Assembly: GCA_051877515.1 (NCBI GenBank)
Contig: JBJEIY010000017.1
Location: forward strand, 248,001-312,000
Direction of reading: 5' to 3'
Origin: XBB1006 sp051877515
Lineage (GTDB): Bacteria > Bacillota > Clostridia > Lachnospirales > Lachnospiraceae
Length of the DNA stretch: 64,000 nucleotides
Program-made: the position numbers and the translations under genes
Part shown: in pieces, positions 25,231 through 33,931 of the stretch
Layout of the letters: every line of letters starts with the position of its first letter
Position numbering within the stretch: position 1 is the stretch's first letter
Notes under the pieces: model-generated
Told to the model about the DNA's origin: nothing
The model's input: only the letters and a program-made list of their open reading frames with translations
Databases searched by the model: none

Positions 25231-26436
25231 ATGAAGTTTGGAAAAAAAGAAAAGCAGGAAAGACCGGTGGGACAACCGTTAACAAAACCTGCGGTAAGTG
25301 TTGAGGGATTTGTTTTTATTGCATTGTTTTTGGCATTTTTTATTTCCATCGGAAGAGTGATGGGAGCCATTAATATGTTGAATACTATGATGAATACAGC
25401 TTTTGATCTTTTGATCAATACCGTATTCTACATTATGGCCATCGCAGTTCTGGCCGGAGCGATTTCCGCCCTGTTTTCAGAGTTTGGAGTTGTTTCCCTT
25501 TTAAACAAGGTTTTAGCTGTTATCATGAAGCCTGTCTGGGGTCTTCCGGGAGCTGCATCACTGGGTATCGTTACGACATATCTTTCCGATAACCCGGCAA
25601 TTTTAACTTTAGCAAGTGATAACGAGTTTAAGAAATATTTCAAGAAATATCAGCTTCCGGCATTGACCAACTTAGGAACTGCATTCGGAATGGGACTTAT
25701 TATTACCGCATACATGATGGGTATTAAGTCTCCGAATGGTGAGAGCTTTGTTGGACCGGCATTGATCGGAAACCTGGGAGCAATTATCGGAAGTTTGGTC
25801 AGCACAAGGATCATGCTTCACTTTACATCCAAGATCTATGGTAAAGAAGAGTGGGTTGTTCCTCATTCATCAACAGAAGGACAGGAAAAAGAAAGCGACA
25901 CACGTCGGATCAGTGAAGGCGGTGTAGGCGAGCGTTTCTTAAACGCTATGCTGACCGGTGGAAAATCCGGTGTGGAAGTAGGTTTTGCAATCATCCCGGG
26001 TGTATTGATCATCTGTACCATCGTTATGATCCTCACCAACGGTGCAGGTGAAGGCGGAGTTTTCACAGGTGCTGCTTACGAAGGAATCGGATTACTTCCG
26101 GCTCTGGGTGAGAAACTGAACTTTATCTTAAAGCCACTGTTTGGATTTACCAGTTCTTCCTGTATCGCAGTACCGATCACAGCGCTTGGAGCTGCAGGTG
26201 CGGCAATTGGTCTGGTACCGAACATGATTCAGACTGGATTAGCAAATGCGCATGATATTGCTGTATTTACTGCAATGAGCATGTGCTGGAGTGGTTACTT
26301 AAGTACTCACGTAGCCATGATGGATGGATTAAACTGTCGTGAGTTAACCGGAAAAGCAATTATCAGCCATACCATCGGAGGTCTTGCTGCAGGATTTGCA
26401 ACAAACTGGATCTTCAACTTGATCAGTATGATCTAG
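25231..26436 (+). CDS. Polytopic membrane protein, Gate/nucleoside-recognition type (CD0519/CD1768-like)
   Basis: This 401-aa integral membrane protein has about eight to ten hydrophobic segments. A Gate-like half is repeated: INTVFYIMAIAVLAGAISALFSEFGVV and PGAASLGIVTTYLSDNPAIL in the first half, GVLIICTIVMILTNG and FGFTSSSCIAVPITALGAAGAAIGLVPNMI in the second. This matches the family annotated in clostridia as CD0519/CD1768 membrane proteins, related to SpmA/SpmB and nucleoside permease gates. The substrate is unknown. GTAGGAGAA precedes the ATG. It has its own promoter and is followed by a terminator, so it is probably monocistronic. Confidence 0.75.
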   Translation: MKFGKKEKQERPVGQPLTKPAVSVEGFVFIALFLAFFISIGRVMGAINMLNTMMNTAFDLLINTVFYIMAIAVLAGAISALFSEFGVVSLLNKVLAVIMKPVWGLPGAASLGIVTTYLSDNPAILTLASDNEFKKYFKKYQLPALTNLGTAFGMGLIITAYMMGIKSPNGESFVGPALIGNLGAIIGSLVSTRIMLHFTSKIYGKEEWVVPHSSTEGQEKESDTRRISEGGVGERFLNAMLTGGKSGVEVGFAIIPGVLIICTIVMILTNGAGEGGVFTGAAYEGIGLLPALGEKLNFILKPLFGFTSSSCIAVPITALGAAGAAIGLVPNMIQTGLANAHDIAVFTAMSMCWSGYLSTHVAMMDGLNCRELTGKAIISHTIGGLAAGFATNWIFNLISMI

Positions 26437-26502
26437 TTTCGGTAAGGCGAATATATAGTATTACTCCCTCCCTTATATTTTTTATATGTATTACATGGGC
26501 AG

Positions 26503-26543
26503 AGGCCGTGTCAAACTGTAGTCTAGGAGCAGTTGGCACGGTC
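26503..26543 (+). terminator. Imperfect hairpin after the Gate-type gene
   Basis: The arms around GGCCGTGTCAAACTG (26504-26518) and CAGTTGGCACGGTC (26530-26543) pair with one bulge and a wobble. The T-tract is short, so this is a probable but not certain terminator. Confidence 0.55.
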
Positions 26544-26560
26544 TTTGACGTTAAAAAGAG

Positions 26561-26669
26561 AATAAAAAGAATGCACAAAAAAGAAGAAAATAAAAAGAAT
26601 GCACAAAAAAGTTGTTTTCATTAGTTTGCGCAAGCGCAAAAATCATTCAAACAATCTTTTTTGTGCATT
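26561..26669. terminator. Large bidirectional hairpin with duplicated left arm between convergent genes
   Basis: A 20-bp stem with one bulge pairs 26598-26617 with 26649-26669 and encloses a small TTTGCG/CGCAAA hairpin (26625-26640). Its left arm is part of a 23-bp sequence present twice in tandem (26561-26583 and 26589-26611), so either copy could pair with the right arm in part. A/T runs flank the stem on both sides, fitting a terminator for both the upstream plus-strand gene and the DUF4317 gene on the minus strand. Confidence 0.7.
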
Positions 26670-26680
26670 TATCATTTCAG

Positions 26681-27826
26681 TTAATCATCAAAGTTCTCGC
26701 CGGCAAAGGACTTTACGTCTACACCGTTAACCTGCATGTGGGAGTCCATGGCGATCACCAGACATTGGCGGCCATCGATGATCCTGGTTTCCAGCAGGTC
26801 AAGTCGGGCCGGATTTACTTTAATCACAACGTCTGGAGTTTCCACCGAGAATTTTCTGGGACCGGAAATGTTTGTGGCAAGAAGCTTTGCATCCTCGCCG
26901 GCACAGGATTGATATTCCAGGTCAAAGGACTCCATTTTCTCGTCTGATGCACCGCTTTCATAGAAGATCTGTTTGATCTCATCTTTGGTAAGTACTACAG
27001 GATCCGGATTATCCTGATTTAATTCCACCAGTTCATGGATGTTTTCGTGAATATTTTTAATCACTTCAAAATCGCAGTCTTCTTCTAAAGTTTCCACCAC
27101 CAGGTTTTGAAATGCTTCTTTTTGGTGAACACTGGATTGGGCTTTATTGCTGCCCAGCACCCCGTCAATGAACTCTGTGTGGATATTCTTTGGATTCTTA
27201 CTATAGTACAGGATGCTATGTAAATCGTTAGCACGGTCGTTAAAGGAAGGGAAAATAAAACCGGTTGCGGGCATATCCACAACCCAGTCCCGGATCCGTT
27301 CCCCCATGGTATTGGTTTCCATGTTGTAGCCTAAAGCAGCCTTAGAGAGGCTTACCGGGCAGATGGCACAGTGGATATAGTCAAATACCGTATCGGAAGC
27401 ATCTTCCATGGTCGAGCCGTCCGTGGCACGCCCGGGAACATCATAGACACTGTGAATCAGGATGATATAATAATTCTCGCCATATTCATAGTTCGCAATC
27501 ACCTTGTCATAGAATTCATCCAGCAGGGTGTCACTTTTTAATTTGCTTTCTCTTAGGCGGTACAAAAAGTCCTGGGTACCGCCGGGTTGCTCTGCCTCCA
27601 GAGGGAATTCCATGGAAAACAGATTTCTTCCAATGGAGCCGGACATGGTCTTCTTAAACAGTTCAAAATACTTGAATTCTTCTTCGGAAGGCAATGAAAA
27701 GAAAGCCTCCGTCATTTTAAACTTAATATTCTTCTCGCCATCCACGTAGCAGCCGCAGATACGGTCGATGGTGCTTCGTTCCGGAGTATATTGTTTACGC
27801 AGTTCTGCGATTTCTTTTTTGTTCAT
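26681..27826 (-). CDS. DUF4317 family protein
   Basis: This 381-aa soluble protein of unknown function is widespread in Lachnospiraceae and related clostridia. It begins MNKKEIAELRKQYTPERSTIDRICGCYVDGE, typical for the family. I choose the second ATG (27826 in window numbering) because AGAAGGA sits just before it; the upstream ATG at 27853 would add nine residues. The gene is divergent from tcdA with overlapping promoters and convergent with the Gate-type gene. No signal peptide, TM or known catalytic motif is visible. Confidence 0.87.
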   Translation of the reverse strand: MNKKEIAELRKQYTPERSTIDRICGCYVDGEKNIKFKMTEAFFSLPSEEEFKYFELFKKTMSGSIGRNLFSMEFPLEAEQPGGTQDFLYRLRESKLKSDTLLDEFYDKVIANYEYGENYYIILIHSVYDVPGRATDGSTMEDASDTVFDYIHCAICPVSLSKAALGYNMETNTMGERIRDWVVDMPATGFIFPSFNDRANDLHSILYYSKNPKNIHTEFIDGVLGSNKAQSSVHQKEAFQNLVVETLEEDCDFEVIKNIHENIHELVELNQDNPDPVVLTKDEIKQIFYESGASDEKMESFDLEYQSCAGEDAKLLATNISGPRKFSVETPDVVIKVNPARLDLLETRIIDGRQCLVIAMDSHMQVNGVDVKSFAGENFDD

Positions 27827-27868
27827 AAGAATTCCTTCTTTCGTAATGTTCATAAATTCATCCTTTAT

Positions 27869-27912
27869 ATCATATCAAATATCTTGTTTTTGCGTCAAAT
27901 GATTTATATAAT
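27869..27912. promoter_or_regulatory. Overlapping divergent promoters of DUF4317 and tcdA
   Basis: Plus strand: TTGTTT (27884-27889) and TATAAT (27907-27912), 17 bp apart, for tcdA. Minus strand: TTGACG (27893-27898) and TATGAT (27869-27874), 18 bp apart, for DUF4317. The -35 regions overlap, so the two promoters may compete. Confidence 0.6.
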
Positions 27913-27942
27913 GATAGGTAGACAGTAGAGGAGAGGAATCTG

Positions 27943-28641
27943 ATGAAAGAACAATATATCCGTACAGCAGCCCTGATCGGTGAGCGTGCAGTAGAAACAT
28001 TAACAACAAAGCGGGTAGCCGTATTTGGTTTGGGAGGCGTCGGAGGCTATGTATGTGAAGCTTTGGCGCGGTCCGGAGTGGTGCAGTTTACATTGGTGGA
28101 TAATGATGAAGTGGCCATGTCCAATTTAAACCGTCAGATCATAGCAACACAGGAAACCATCGGAATGAAGAAGACTCTGGCAATGGCACATCGTATCCGC
28201 AGTATTGTTCCGGATGCAGACCTTGAATTAAGGGATCTGTTTTTTTTACCGGAAACCCGGGACAGTTTTGATTTTTCCCGGTTTGATTATGTGGTGGATG
28301 CTGTGGATACCGTAAGTGCAAAACTGGCGTTGATCGAATGCGCTAAAAAGGCCGGTGTACCGATCATCAGCAGCATGGGAACGGGAAATAAACTAAACCC
28401 GGGAATGTTTGAAGTTGCGGATATTGAGAAGACTTCCGTTTGCCCGCTGGCTAAAGTGATGCGGCGGGAATTAAAGAAAAGAGGTATCCGTAATGTGAAA
28501 GTAGTATATTCAAGAGAAGAGCCGCAAAAAAGCGGTATGGAGGATCCAAGGACTCCCGCCAGTATTGCTTTTTGCCCTTCTGTGGCAGGCCTCATGATCG
28601 CATCTGAGGTAATAAAAGATTTGATTAAAGGAGAAAAATAA
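27943..28641 (+). CDS. tcdA: tRNA threonylcarbamoyladenosine dehydratase (E1-like)
   Basis: It converts t6A37 of ANN-decoding tRNAs to cyclic t6A using ATP. This 232-aa ThiF/MoeB/HesA-fold enzyme has the nucleotide motif VFGLGGVGGYVCEALARSGV, the Arg finger region SNLNRQIIATQETIG, and DAVDTVSAKLALIECAKK. It lacks the zinc CxxC pairs of MoeB, as expected for TcdA. The start is ATG 27943 after GAGGAA. It is the first gene of a close-packed run through ansA, overlapping the next start by one base. Confidence 0.9.
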   Translation: MKEQYIRTAALIGERAVETLTTKRVAVFGLGGVGGYVCEALARSGVVQFTLVDNDEVAMSNLNRQIIATQETIGMKKTLAMAHRIRSIVPDADLELRDLFFLPETRDSFDFSRFDYVVDAVDTVSAKLALIECAKKAGVPIISSMGTGNKLNPGMFEVADIEKTSVCPLAKVMRRELKKRGIRNVKVVYSREEPQKSGMEDPRTPASIAFCPSVAGLMIASEVIKDLIKGEK

Positions 28642-29801
28642 TGGATTACAAAGAAGCAGCCCTTATTATGCACAAAGAGAATAAGGGAAAGTTAGAAGTC
28701 AGAAGTAAAGTGGAAGTGAAAGACCGGGATGCATTAAGCACTGCCTATACGCCGGGAGTTGCCCAGCCCTGTCTGGAGATTGCCCGCAATCCGGAGGATG
28801 TGTATACCTATACCTGTAAAGGGAATATGGTGGCGGTTGTCAGTGACGGTACAGCGGTTCTGGGTCTGGGAAATATCGGAGCCAAGGCAGCGATTCCGGT
28901 TATGGAAGGAAAAGCGATCCTGTTCAAGGAATTTGCGGGAGTGGATGCTTTTCCTATCTGTCTGGATACCACGGATACCGAAGAGATCATTCAGACCGTG
29001 AAGAGGATCGCTCCGGTATTCGGAGGAATTAATCTGGAGGACATCAGTGCACCCCGTTGCCTGGAAATAGAACGACGTCTGGAAGAAGAACTGGATATTC
29101 CGGTTTTCCATGATGATCAGCACGGAACAGCGATTGTAGTTACGGCAGCACTGTTAAATGCATTGAAAGTCGTGCATAAAGAGATTGATAAGATCAAACT
29201 GGTACTGAATGGTGCCGGAAGTGCGGGAGGAGCTATCTGCCGCATGCTGCTTCATGCAGGAGTGAAGAATCTGGTGGTATGTGATAAGGATGGTGTTCTG
29301 TATCGCGGAAAAGAAGGAATGCCGGAGCATCTTTCGGAAATTGCCCGGATCACCAATCCCAATAATGAGAAAGGTCTGTTAAAAGACGCGGTTGTGGGGG
29401 CAGATGTGTTTATTGGAGTTTCAGCCCCGGGTGTATTGACTGTAGAAATGGCCAAAACCATGGCGAAAGATGCAGTTTGTTTTGCCATGGCCAATCCGAA
29501 CCCGGAGATTACCTACGAGGATGCCAGACAAGCAGGCATCCGGGTGATCGGAACAGGACGAAGTGATTATCCGAATCAGATCAACAATGTTCTTTGCTTT
29601 CCGGGATTGTTCCGCGGTGCATTGGACGCAAGAGCCAGAAATATTACTTATGATATGAAGTTAGCGGCTGCCCGGGCCATTGCAAGCCTGGTATCGGATG
29701 AGGATAGAAACGAAGAGTATATCATCCCATCGGCCTTCGACAAACGGGTTGCGGCAACGGTAGCAGACTATGTGGCCAAAGCGGCCCGGAAAGAGCAGTA
29801 G
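28641..29801 (+). CDS. NAD(P)-dependent malic enzyme
   Basis: It oxidatively decarboxylates malate to pyruvate. The 386-aa size is that of the short bacterial malic enzymes. Motifs are TAYTPGVAQPC with the catalytic Tyr, GNIGAKAAIPVMEGKA with the catalytic Lys, INLEDISAPRCLEIE and FHDDQHGTAI for metal binding, and the Rossmann loop LNGAGSAGGAI. The ATG overlaps the tcdA stop (TAATG) and AAGGAG lies just ahead. Together with the two fumarase genes behind it, it links fumarate, malate and pyruvate. Coenzyme preference is not decided here; Asp in VVCDKDG at the end of the second strand favours NAD. Confidence 0.93.
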   Translation: MDYKEAALIMHKENKGKLEVRSKVEVKDRDALSTAYTPGVAQPCLEIARNPEDVYTYTCKGNMVAVVSDGTAVLGLGNIGAKAAIPVMEGKAILFKEFAGVDAFPICLDTTDTEEIIQTVKRIAPVFGGINLEDISAPRCLEIERRLEEELDIPVFHDDQHGTAIVVTAALLNALKVVHKEIDKIKLVLNGAGSAGGAICRMLLHAGVKNLVVCDKDGVLYRGKEGMPEHLSEIARITNPNNEKGLLKDAVVGADVFIGVSAPGVLTVEMAKTMAKDAVCFAMANPNPEITYEDARQAGIRVIGTGRSDYPNQINNVLCFPGLFRGALDARARNITYDMKLAAARAIASLVSDEDRNEEYIIPSAFDKRVAATVADYVAKAARKEQ

Positions 29802-29809
29802 GTGAAAGA

Positions 29810-30652
29810 ATGCGCGAAATCGATACAGCGGTGTTAACGGAAGAAATCAGTAAGCTATGTATAGAAGCGAACCATTTTCTGTCCCCTGATATGTGCAGGG
29901 CGATTGACCGGGCAAAAAGCGAGGAGAGAAAACCTCTGGCAAAAGAAATCCTGGGACAGCTTCAGGAGAATCTGAAGATTGCCGGGGAGGAAATGATCCC
30001 CATCTGTCAAGATACCGGAATGGCAGTGGTTTTCCTGAATATTGGTCAGGAAGTGCATTTTACCGGAGGAGATCTGACAGAAGCCATTCATCGGGGTGTG
30101 GCAAAAGGCTATACAGAGGGTTATCTAAGAAAGTCTGTGGTAGCAGATCCTCTGATCCGGGAAAATACCGGAGATAATACACCGGCCATCATACATACAA
30201 GTATTGTGCCCGGAGATAAGGTAGAGATTACCCTGGCACCCAAAGGGTTCGGCAGCGAAAATATGAGCAGGGTATATATGTTAAAACCTGCAGACGGAAG
30301 ACAGGGTGTTATAGACAGTATTCTGGATGCAGTGAAGATGGCAGGCCCCAATGCCTGTCCTCCTCTGGTTGTGGGTGTAGGATTAGGAGGAGATTTTGAA
30401 CTGGCTGCCAAAATGGCGAAGCATGCCCTTACCCTTCCGGTAGAGGCGCATTCCCCAAAAGAACATATTGCAGAAATCGAGCAGGAAGTGCTTGAGAAGA
30501 TCAACCATCTTTTCATTGGCCCTGCCGGCCTTGGCGGAGATACCACAGCACTTGCCGTACACATAGAAACTTATCCTACCCATATTGCAGGCATGCCTCT
30601 GGCAGTAAATATGTGTTGCCATGTTAACCGTCATGCCAGTGTGGTCATTTAG
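29810..30652 (+). CDS. Fumarate hydratase class I, alpha subunit (TtdA-like)
   Basis: This is the catalytic iron-sulfur half of a two-subunit class I fumarase or L(+)-tartrate dehydratase. The 280-aa protein keeps the three cluster cysteines in context: PICQDTGMAV, NACPPLVVGVGLGGDFE and VNMCCHVNRH. It starts at ATG 29810, eight bases after the malic enzyme stop. Fumarase and tartrate dehydratase cannot be told apart with certainty, but the neighbouring malic enzyme favours fumarase. The 4Fe-4S cluster makes it oxygen-sensitive, fitting an anaerobe. Confidence 0.93.
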   Translation: MREIDTAVLTEEISKLCIEANHFLSPDMCRAIDRAKSEERKPLAKEILGQLQENLKIAGEEMIPICQDTGMAVVFLNIGQEVHFTGGDLTEAIHRGVAKGYTEGYLRKSVVADPLIRENTGDNTPAIIHTSIVPGDKVEITLAPKGFGSENMSRVYMLKPADGRQGVIDSILDAVKMAGPNACPPLVVGVGLGGDFELAAKMAKHALTLPVEAHSPKEHIAEIEQEVLEKINHLFIGPAGLGGDTTALAVHIETYPTHIAGMPLAVNMCCHVNRHASVVI

Positions 30653-30662
30653 GAGGTTTCGC

Positions 30663-31211
30663 ATGAGAAAAAATATTACATTACCTTTAAGTAAAGAGCA
30701 GGCAAAAAGCCTGAAAGCGGGAGATATGTGCTATGCTTCCGGTGTGTTGTATACTGCCAGGGATGCGGCACACAAAAGATTGTATGAAAGTATTGAAAAA
30801 GGGGAATCCCTGCCCATAGAATTAGAAGATACCGTCCTGTATTATCTGGGGCCCACACCGGCCAGAGAGGGTCAGGTGATCGGTTCTGCAGGCCCCACAA
30901 CTTCCAGCCGTATGGACAAGTATACACCGGCTTTGTTGGATTTGGGACTTTCCGGAGTGATTGGAAAAGGACGAAGGAATACGGAAGTGAGGGAGAGTCT
31001 TCAGAAGAACGGGGCTGTCTATTTTGCAGCTATTGGAGGAGCAGGAGCCCTGCTTTCCAAGTGTATCACTTCTGCGGAAGTGATTGCCTATGAGGATCTT
31101 GGAACGGAAGCGATCCGTAAGCTTACGGTGAAAGATCTTCCTATCGTGGTGATCATTGATTCAGAGGGAAATGATTATTACGAGATCGTAGCAGGAGAAC
31201 GTTATGTTTGA
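30663..31211 (+). CDS. Fumarate hydratase class I, beta subunit (TtdB-like)
   Basis: This 182-aa swivel-domain subunit completes the enzyme of the preceding gene. It shows AGDMCYASGVLYTARDAAHKR, GPTPAREGQVIGSAGPTTSSRMD and GKGRRN, all characteristic of the beta subunit substrate site. The start is ATG 30663 after AGGAGGT (30652-30658), which overlaps the end of the alpha gene. The longer frame from 30621 has no ribosome site. Confidence 0.93.
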   Translation: MRKNITLPLSKEQAKSLKAGDMCYASGVLYTARDAAHKRLYESIEKGESLPIELEDTVLYYLGPTPAREGQVIGSAGPTTSSRMDKYTPALLDLGLSGVIGKGRRNTEVRESLQKNGAVYFAAIGGAGALLSKCITSAEVIAYEDLGTEAIRKLTVKDLPIVVIIDSEGNDYYEIVAGERYV

Positions 31212-31707
31212 TGAATTGACGAAGAGTGACATCGAAAAAATGGAAGCTGAGATTGAACATCGTAAGCTGGTTCTTCGAAAAGAATTGATTGAGGCTGTAA
31301 AAGAGGCCCGGGCGCAGGGTGATCTGAGTGAGAATTTTGAATATTATGCGGCAAAACGGGAGAAGAACCAGAATGAGAGTCGGATACGGTATCTGGAGAA
31401 GATGATTAAAACAGCGAAGGTGATCTCCGATGAATCCGCAGAGGATGAGGTGGGAATCAACAATAAGGTAACCATCTATGTGGAAGAGGATGATCAGGAA
31501 GAAACCTATCGCATCATTACCACTGTCAGGGGTAATTCTCTGGAAGGAAGGATCAGCATAGATTCTCCTTTGGGGAAGGCACTTCTGGGACATAAGGTAG
31601 GGGACCGGGTAACTGTTGTGGTAAGCGAGGATTACAGTTATGATGTGAGCATTCGCTCTATTGATAAAACCATTGATGACAGGGAGGATACAATCCGCAA
31701 GTTTTAA
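31204..31707 (+). CDS. greA: Transcription elongation factor GreA-family protein
   Basis: Gre factors enter the RNA polymerase secondary channel and trigger cleavage of backtracked RNA. The 167-aa protein has an N-terminal antiparallel coiled coil whose tip keeps the acidic pair in QGDLSENFEYYAAK (the catalytic D-x-x-E). The C-terminal FKBP-like domain contains ISIDSPLGKALLGHKVGDRV. It overlaps the fumarase beta gene by 8 bases. It may be a second Gre copy in the genome, but that cannot be checked here. Confidence 0.92.
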   Translation: MFDELTKSDIEKMEAEIEHRKLVLRKELIEAVKEARAQGDLSENFEYYAAKREKNQNESRIRYLEKMIKTAKVISDESAEDEVGINNKVTIYVEEDDQEETYRIITTVRGNSLEGRISIDSPLGKALLGHKVGDRVTVVVSEDYSYDVSIRSIDKTIDDREDTIRKF

Positions 31708-31727
31708 GGGAAAGGAAGTCGCAAACC

Positions 31728-33911
31728 ATGAAGGCATTCGATAGAAAGAACTTTTTGGTGGATAATGAGATCCAGGTAAATCAGACGATTGGAAGATTGT
31801 TGTATTTAGCTTGTCTGATAGGTCCCACCATGTATGTAATGACACAGTTTGGGATTTTTCAGATTGAAGCTTCCTTTTGTTTGATCTTCACCGGTTTTTC
31901 CATATTGACCTGTATGATCCAGCAGATCCTGGTGAGATTTCCCCAATACCACAGTGTGGCTCGTTTTTTCGGGATTTTTGCGCTGGAAATCCTGATTGGG
32001 GTATCTGCTACCAGAGCATCAATCGGAATCTATTTATCCTATGGTTTTGCCACCCTGTTGAGTTGTCTTTATGTCCGTCTGTCTTATACCAGACTGGTTT
32101 GTATTGTAAGTTATGTGGTAATGATGGTGGCTATGTACTTCCGGTCTTTTGATCAGGTTGCCCATCATTTTATCAAAGAAACCCAAATGGAGTATTTCAT
32201 AAAATACACGGCTGGTTTTACCATTGAATTTGTTGTTCTGTATGTCATCAGTCAAACCATTGTGGAATATGAAGAAAAGCTGTTAAAAGGGCAGGAAGAG
32301 GAATTGGTGGAGCGCCTTGAGGCACAGGAAGAGAATAAGGCAAAAAGTGTCTTTCTGGCCCAGATGAGTCATGAGATCCGCACACCCATCAATGCTGTGC
32401 TGGGTATGAACGAGATGATCTTAAGGCAAACCGAGCAGCCGGAGATTGAAGGATATGCAAGGACTGTAAAGAATGCGGGAAAAACACTGTTAACCATTAT
32501 CAATGACATTTTAGATTTTTCCAAAATACAATCCGGGCGGATGGAGATTGTCCCCACGGAATACGATGCTGCCGGTATGATCCAGGATCTAATTGAACTC
32601 TATCGTGTACAGGCCCAGGCAAAAGGCCTTGAGTTCCTGTATCAGGTAGCAGATGATCTTCCCTGTACATTATCCGGAGATAATTACCGGATCAAACAGG
32701 CGGCAGGGAATCTGCTTAGTAATGCAATCAAATATACGGAAAACGGATTTGTCAGCCTGCAGGTAACAGTTACACGGGAAGAGGATGAGCATATTACCAT
32801 GGTGTTGTCGGTGATTGACTCCGGAATCGGAATCAAATCAGAAGATATCCCGAAACTGTTTCAGGATTTTGGACGGCTGGATGTAGAGAGGAATCGTGCA
32901 ATTGAAGGTACAGGTCTGGGCTTGAAGATCAGTAAGCAGCTTGTTGAGATGATGGGCGGAACGCTGACGGTTCAGAGTGTTTACGGTGAGGGTTCGATTT
33001 TTTCCATTACTGTGGATCAGGCAGTCTGTTCCAATGAAACGGTGGGTGAGTTTTCCAAAGAGCTGGAGCGAAGGGAAAAAGAAACCATCGAAAGATCGGT
33101 GGGTGGAAAAACTGTATTGGCAGAGAATGCAGAAATCCTGGTGGTCGATGATAATGAGATGAATCTGCAGGTTGTATCCAGTCTTTTAAAAAAGTCCAGA
33201 TGCAGAGTAGAGTGTGTGCGATCCGGTGAGGAGTGTCTTGGTGCGGTACGAAAAAAACATTACGATCTGATTCTGTTAGATCATATGATGCCGAAAATGG
33301 ACGGAATTGAGACCCTGAAGATCCTCCGGGAGAAAAAGATGGTGGACGAAAGGACCCCGATTGTAGTTTTAACGGCAAATGCAATTGCCGGAGCAAAGGA
33401 TAACTATCTGGAGGAAGGATTTGATGATTATATTTCCAAGCCGATAGCGATAGAAGAACTGGACAGGGTTCTGATGGAACATCTCCCGGCATCCAAGATC
33501 CATCTGGAAGAGAAGAAGACCGTGGATGTTACTGCATGCCGGAGCCGGGATCTGTCGATGTATGGAATCGATCTGTCGGTAGGGATGCATTATATGGAGG
33601 ACGATGAGGACATTTACCGGGAGATGGCAACGGTTTTCATTGAGGATTATGAGAAGAAACTTCAAAGCATGAAAGAGGCATTGGAAAAAGGTGATATGCC
33701 GGAATATTCCATTCTGGTGCATGGATTGAAAAGTAATGCAAGAACACTGGGGGCGAATCGTCTGGGTGAACTTGCCTTTGTGGCGGAAAAAGAAAGTAAG
33801 GCCGGTGACATTCCTTCCGTTCAGAAGCATATGGGAGACCTTGAAGCAGAATGGCAAATGGTAAGGAATGGCTTAGAGCAGTTTGTGAAAAACCGGGAAG
33901 CTATAGGATAG
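31728..33911 (+). CDS. Hybrid sensor histidine kinase with receiver and Hpt domains
   Basis: This 727-aa membrane kinase has an N-terminal block of about six hydrophobic helices (residues 25-185) that resembles an integral-membrane sensor of MASE type. It is followed by a coiled linker, a HisKA domain with phospho-accepting His215 in QMSHEIRTPINAV, and an HATPase domain (NLLSNAIKYTENG, DSGIGI, EGTGLGL). A receiver domain carries Asp518 in LILLDHMMPKMDG, and a C-terminal Hpt domain has His665 in VHGLKSNARTLG. All modules for a His-Asp-His relay are therefore in one chain; the final response regulator is not nearby. It sits 20 bases after greA and 20 before ansA. Confidence 0.93.
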   Translation: MKAFDRKNFLVDNEIQVNQTIGRLLYLACLIGPTMYVMTQFGIFQIEASFCLIFTGFSILTCMIQQILVRFPQYHSVARFFGIFALEILIGVSATRASIGIYLSYGFATLLSCLYVRLSYTRLVCIVSYVVMMVAMYFRSFDQVAHHFIKETQMEYFIKYTAGFTIEFVVLYVISQTIVEYEEKLLKGQEEELVERLEAQEENKAKSVFLAQMSHEIRTPINAVLGMNEMILRQTEQPEIEGYARTVKNAGKTLLTIINDILDFSKIQSGRMEIVPTEYDAAGMIQDLIELYRVQAQAKGLEFLYQVADDLPCTLSGDNYRIKQAAGNLLSNAIKYTENGFVSLQVTVTREEDEHITMVLSVIDSGIGIKSEDIPKLFQDFGRLDVERNRAIEGTGLGLKISKQLVEMMGGTLTVQSVYGEGSIFSITVDQAVCSNETVGEFSKELERREKETIERSVGGKTVLAENAEILVVDDNEMNLQVVSSLLKKSRCRVECVRSGEECLGAVRKKHYDLILLDHMMPKMDGIETLKILREKKMVDERTPIVVLTANAIAGAKDNYLEEGFDDYISKPIAIEELDRVLMEHLPASKIHLEEKKTVDVTACRSRDLSMYGIDLSVGMHYMEDDEDIYREMATVFIEDYEKKLQSMKEALEKGDMPEYSILVHGLKSNARTLGANRLGELAFVAEKESKAGDIPSVQKHMGDLEAEWQMVRNGLEQFVKNREAIG

Positions 33912-33931
33912 AGAGGGGCATAGGTGATAGT

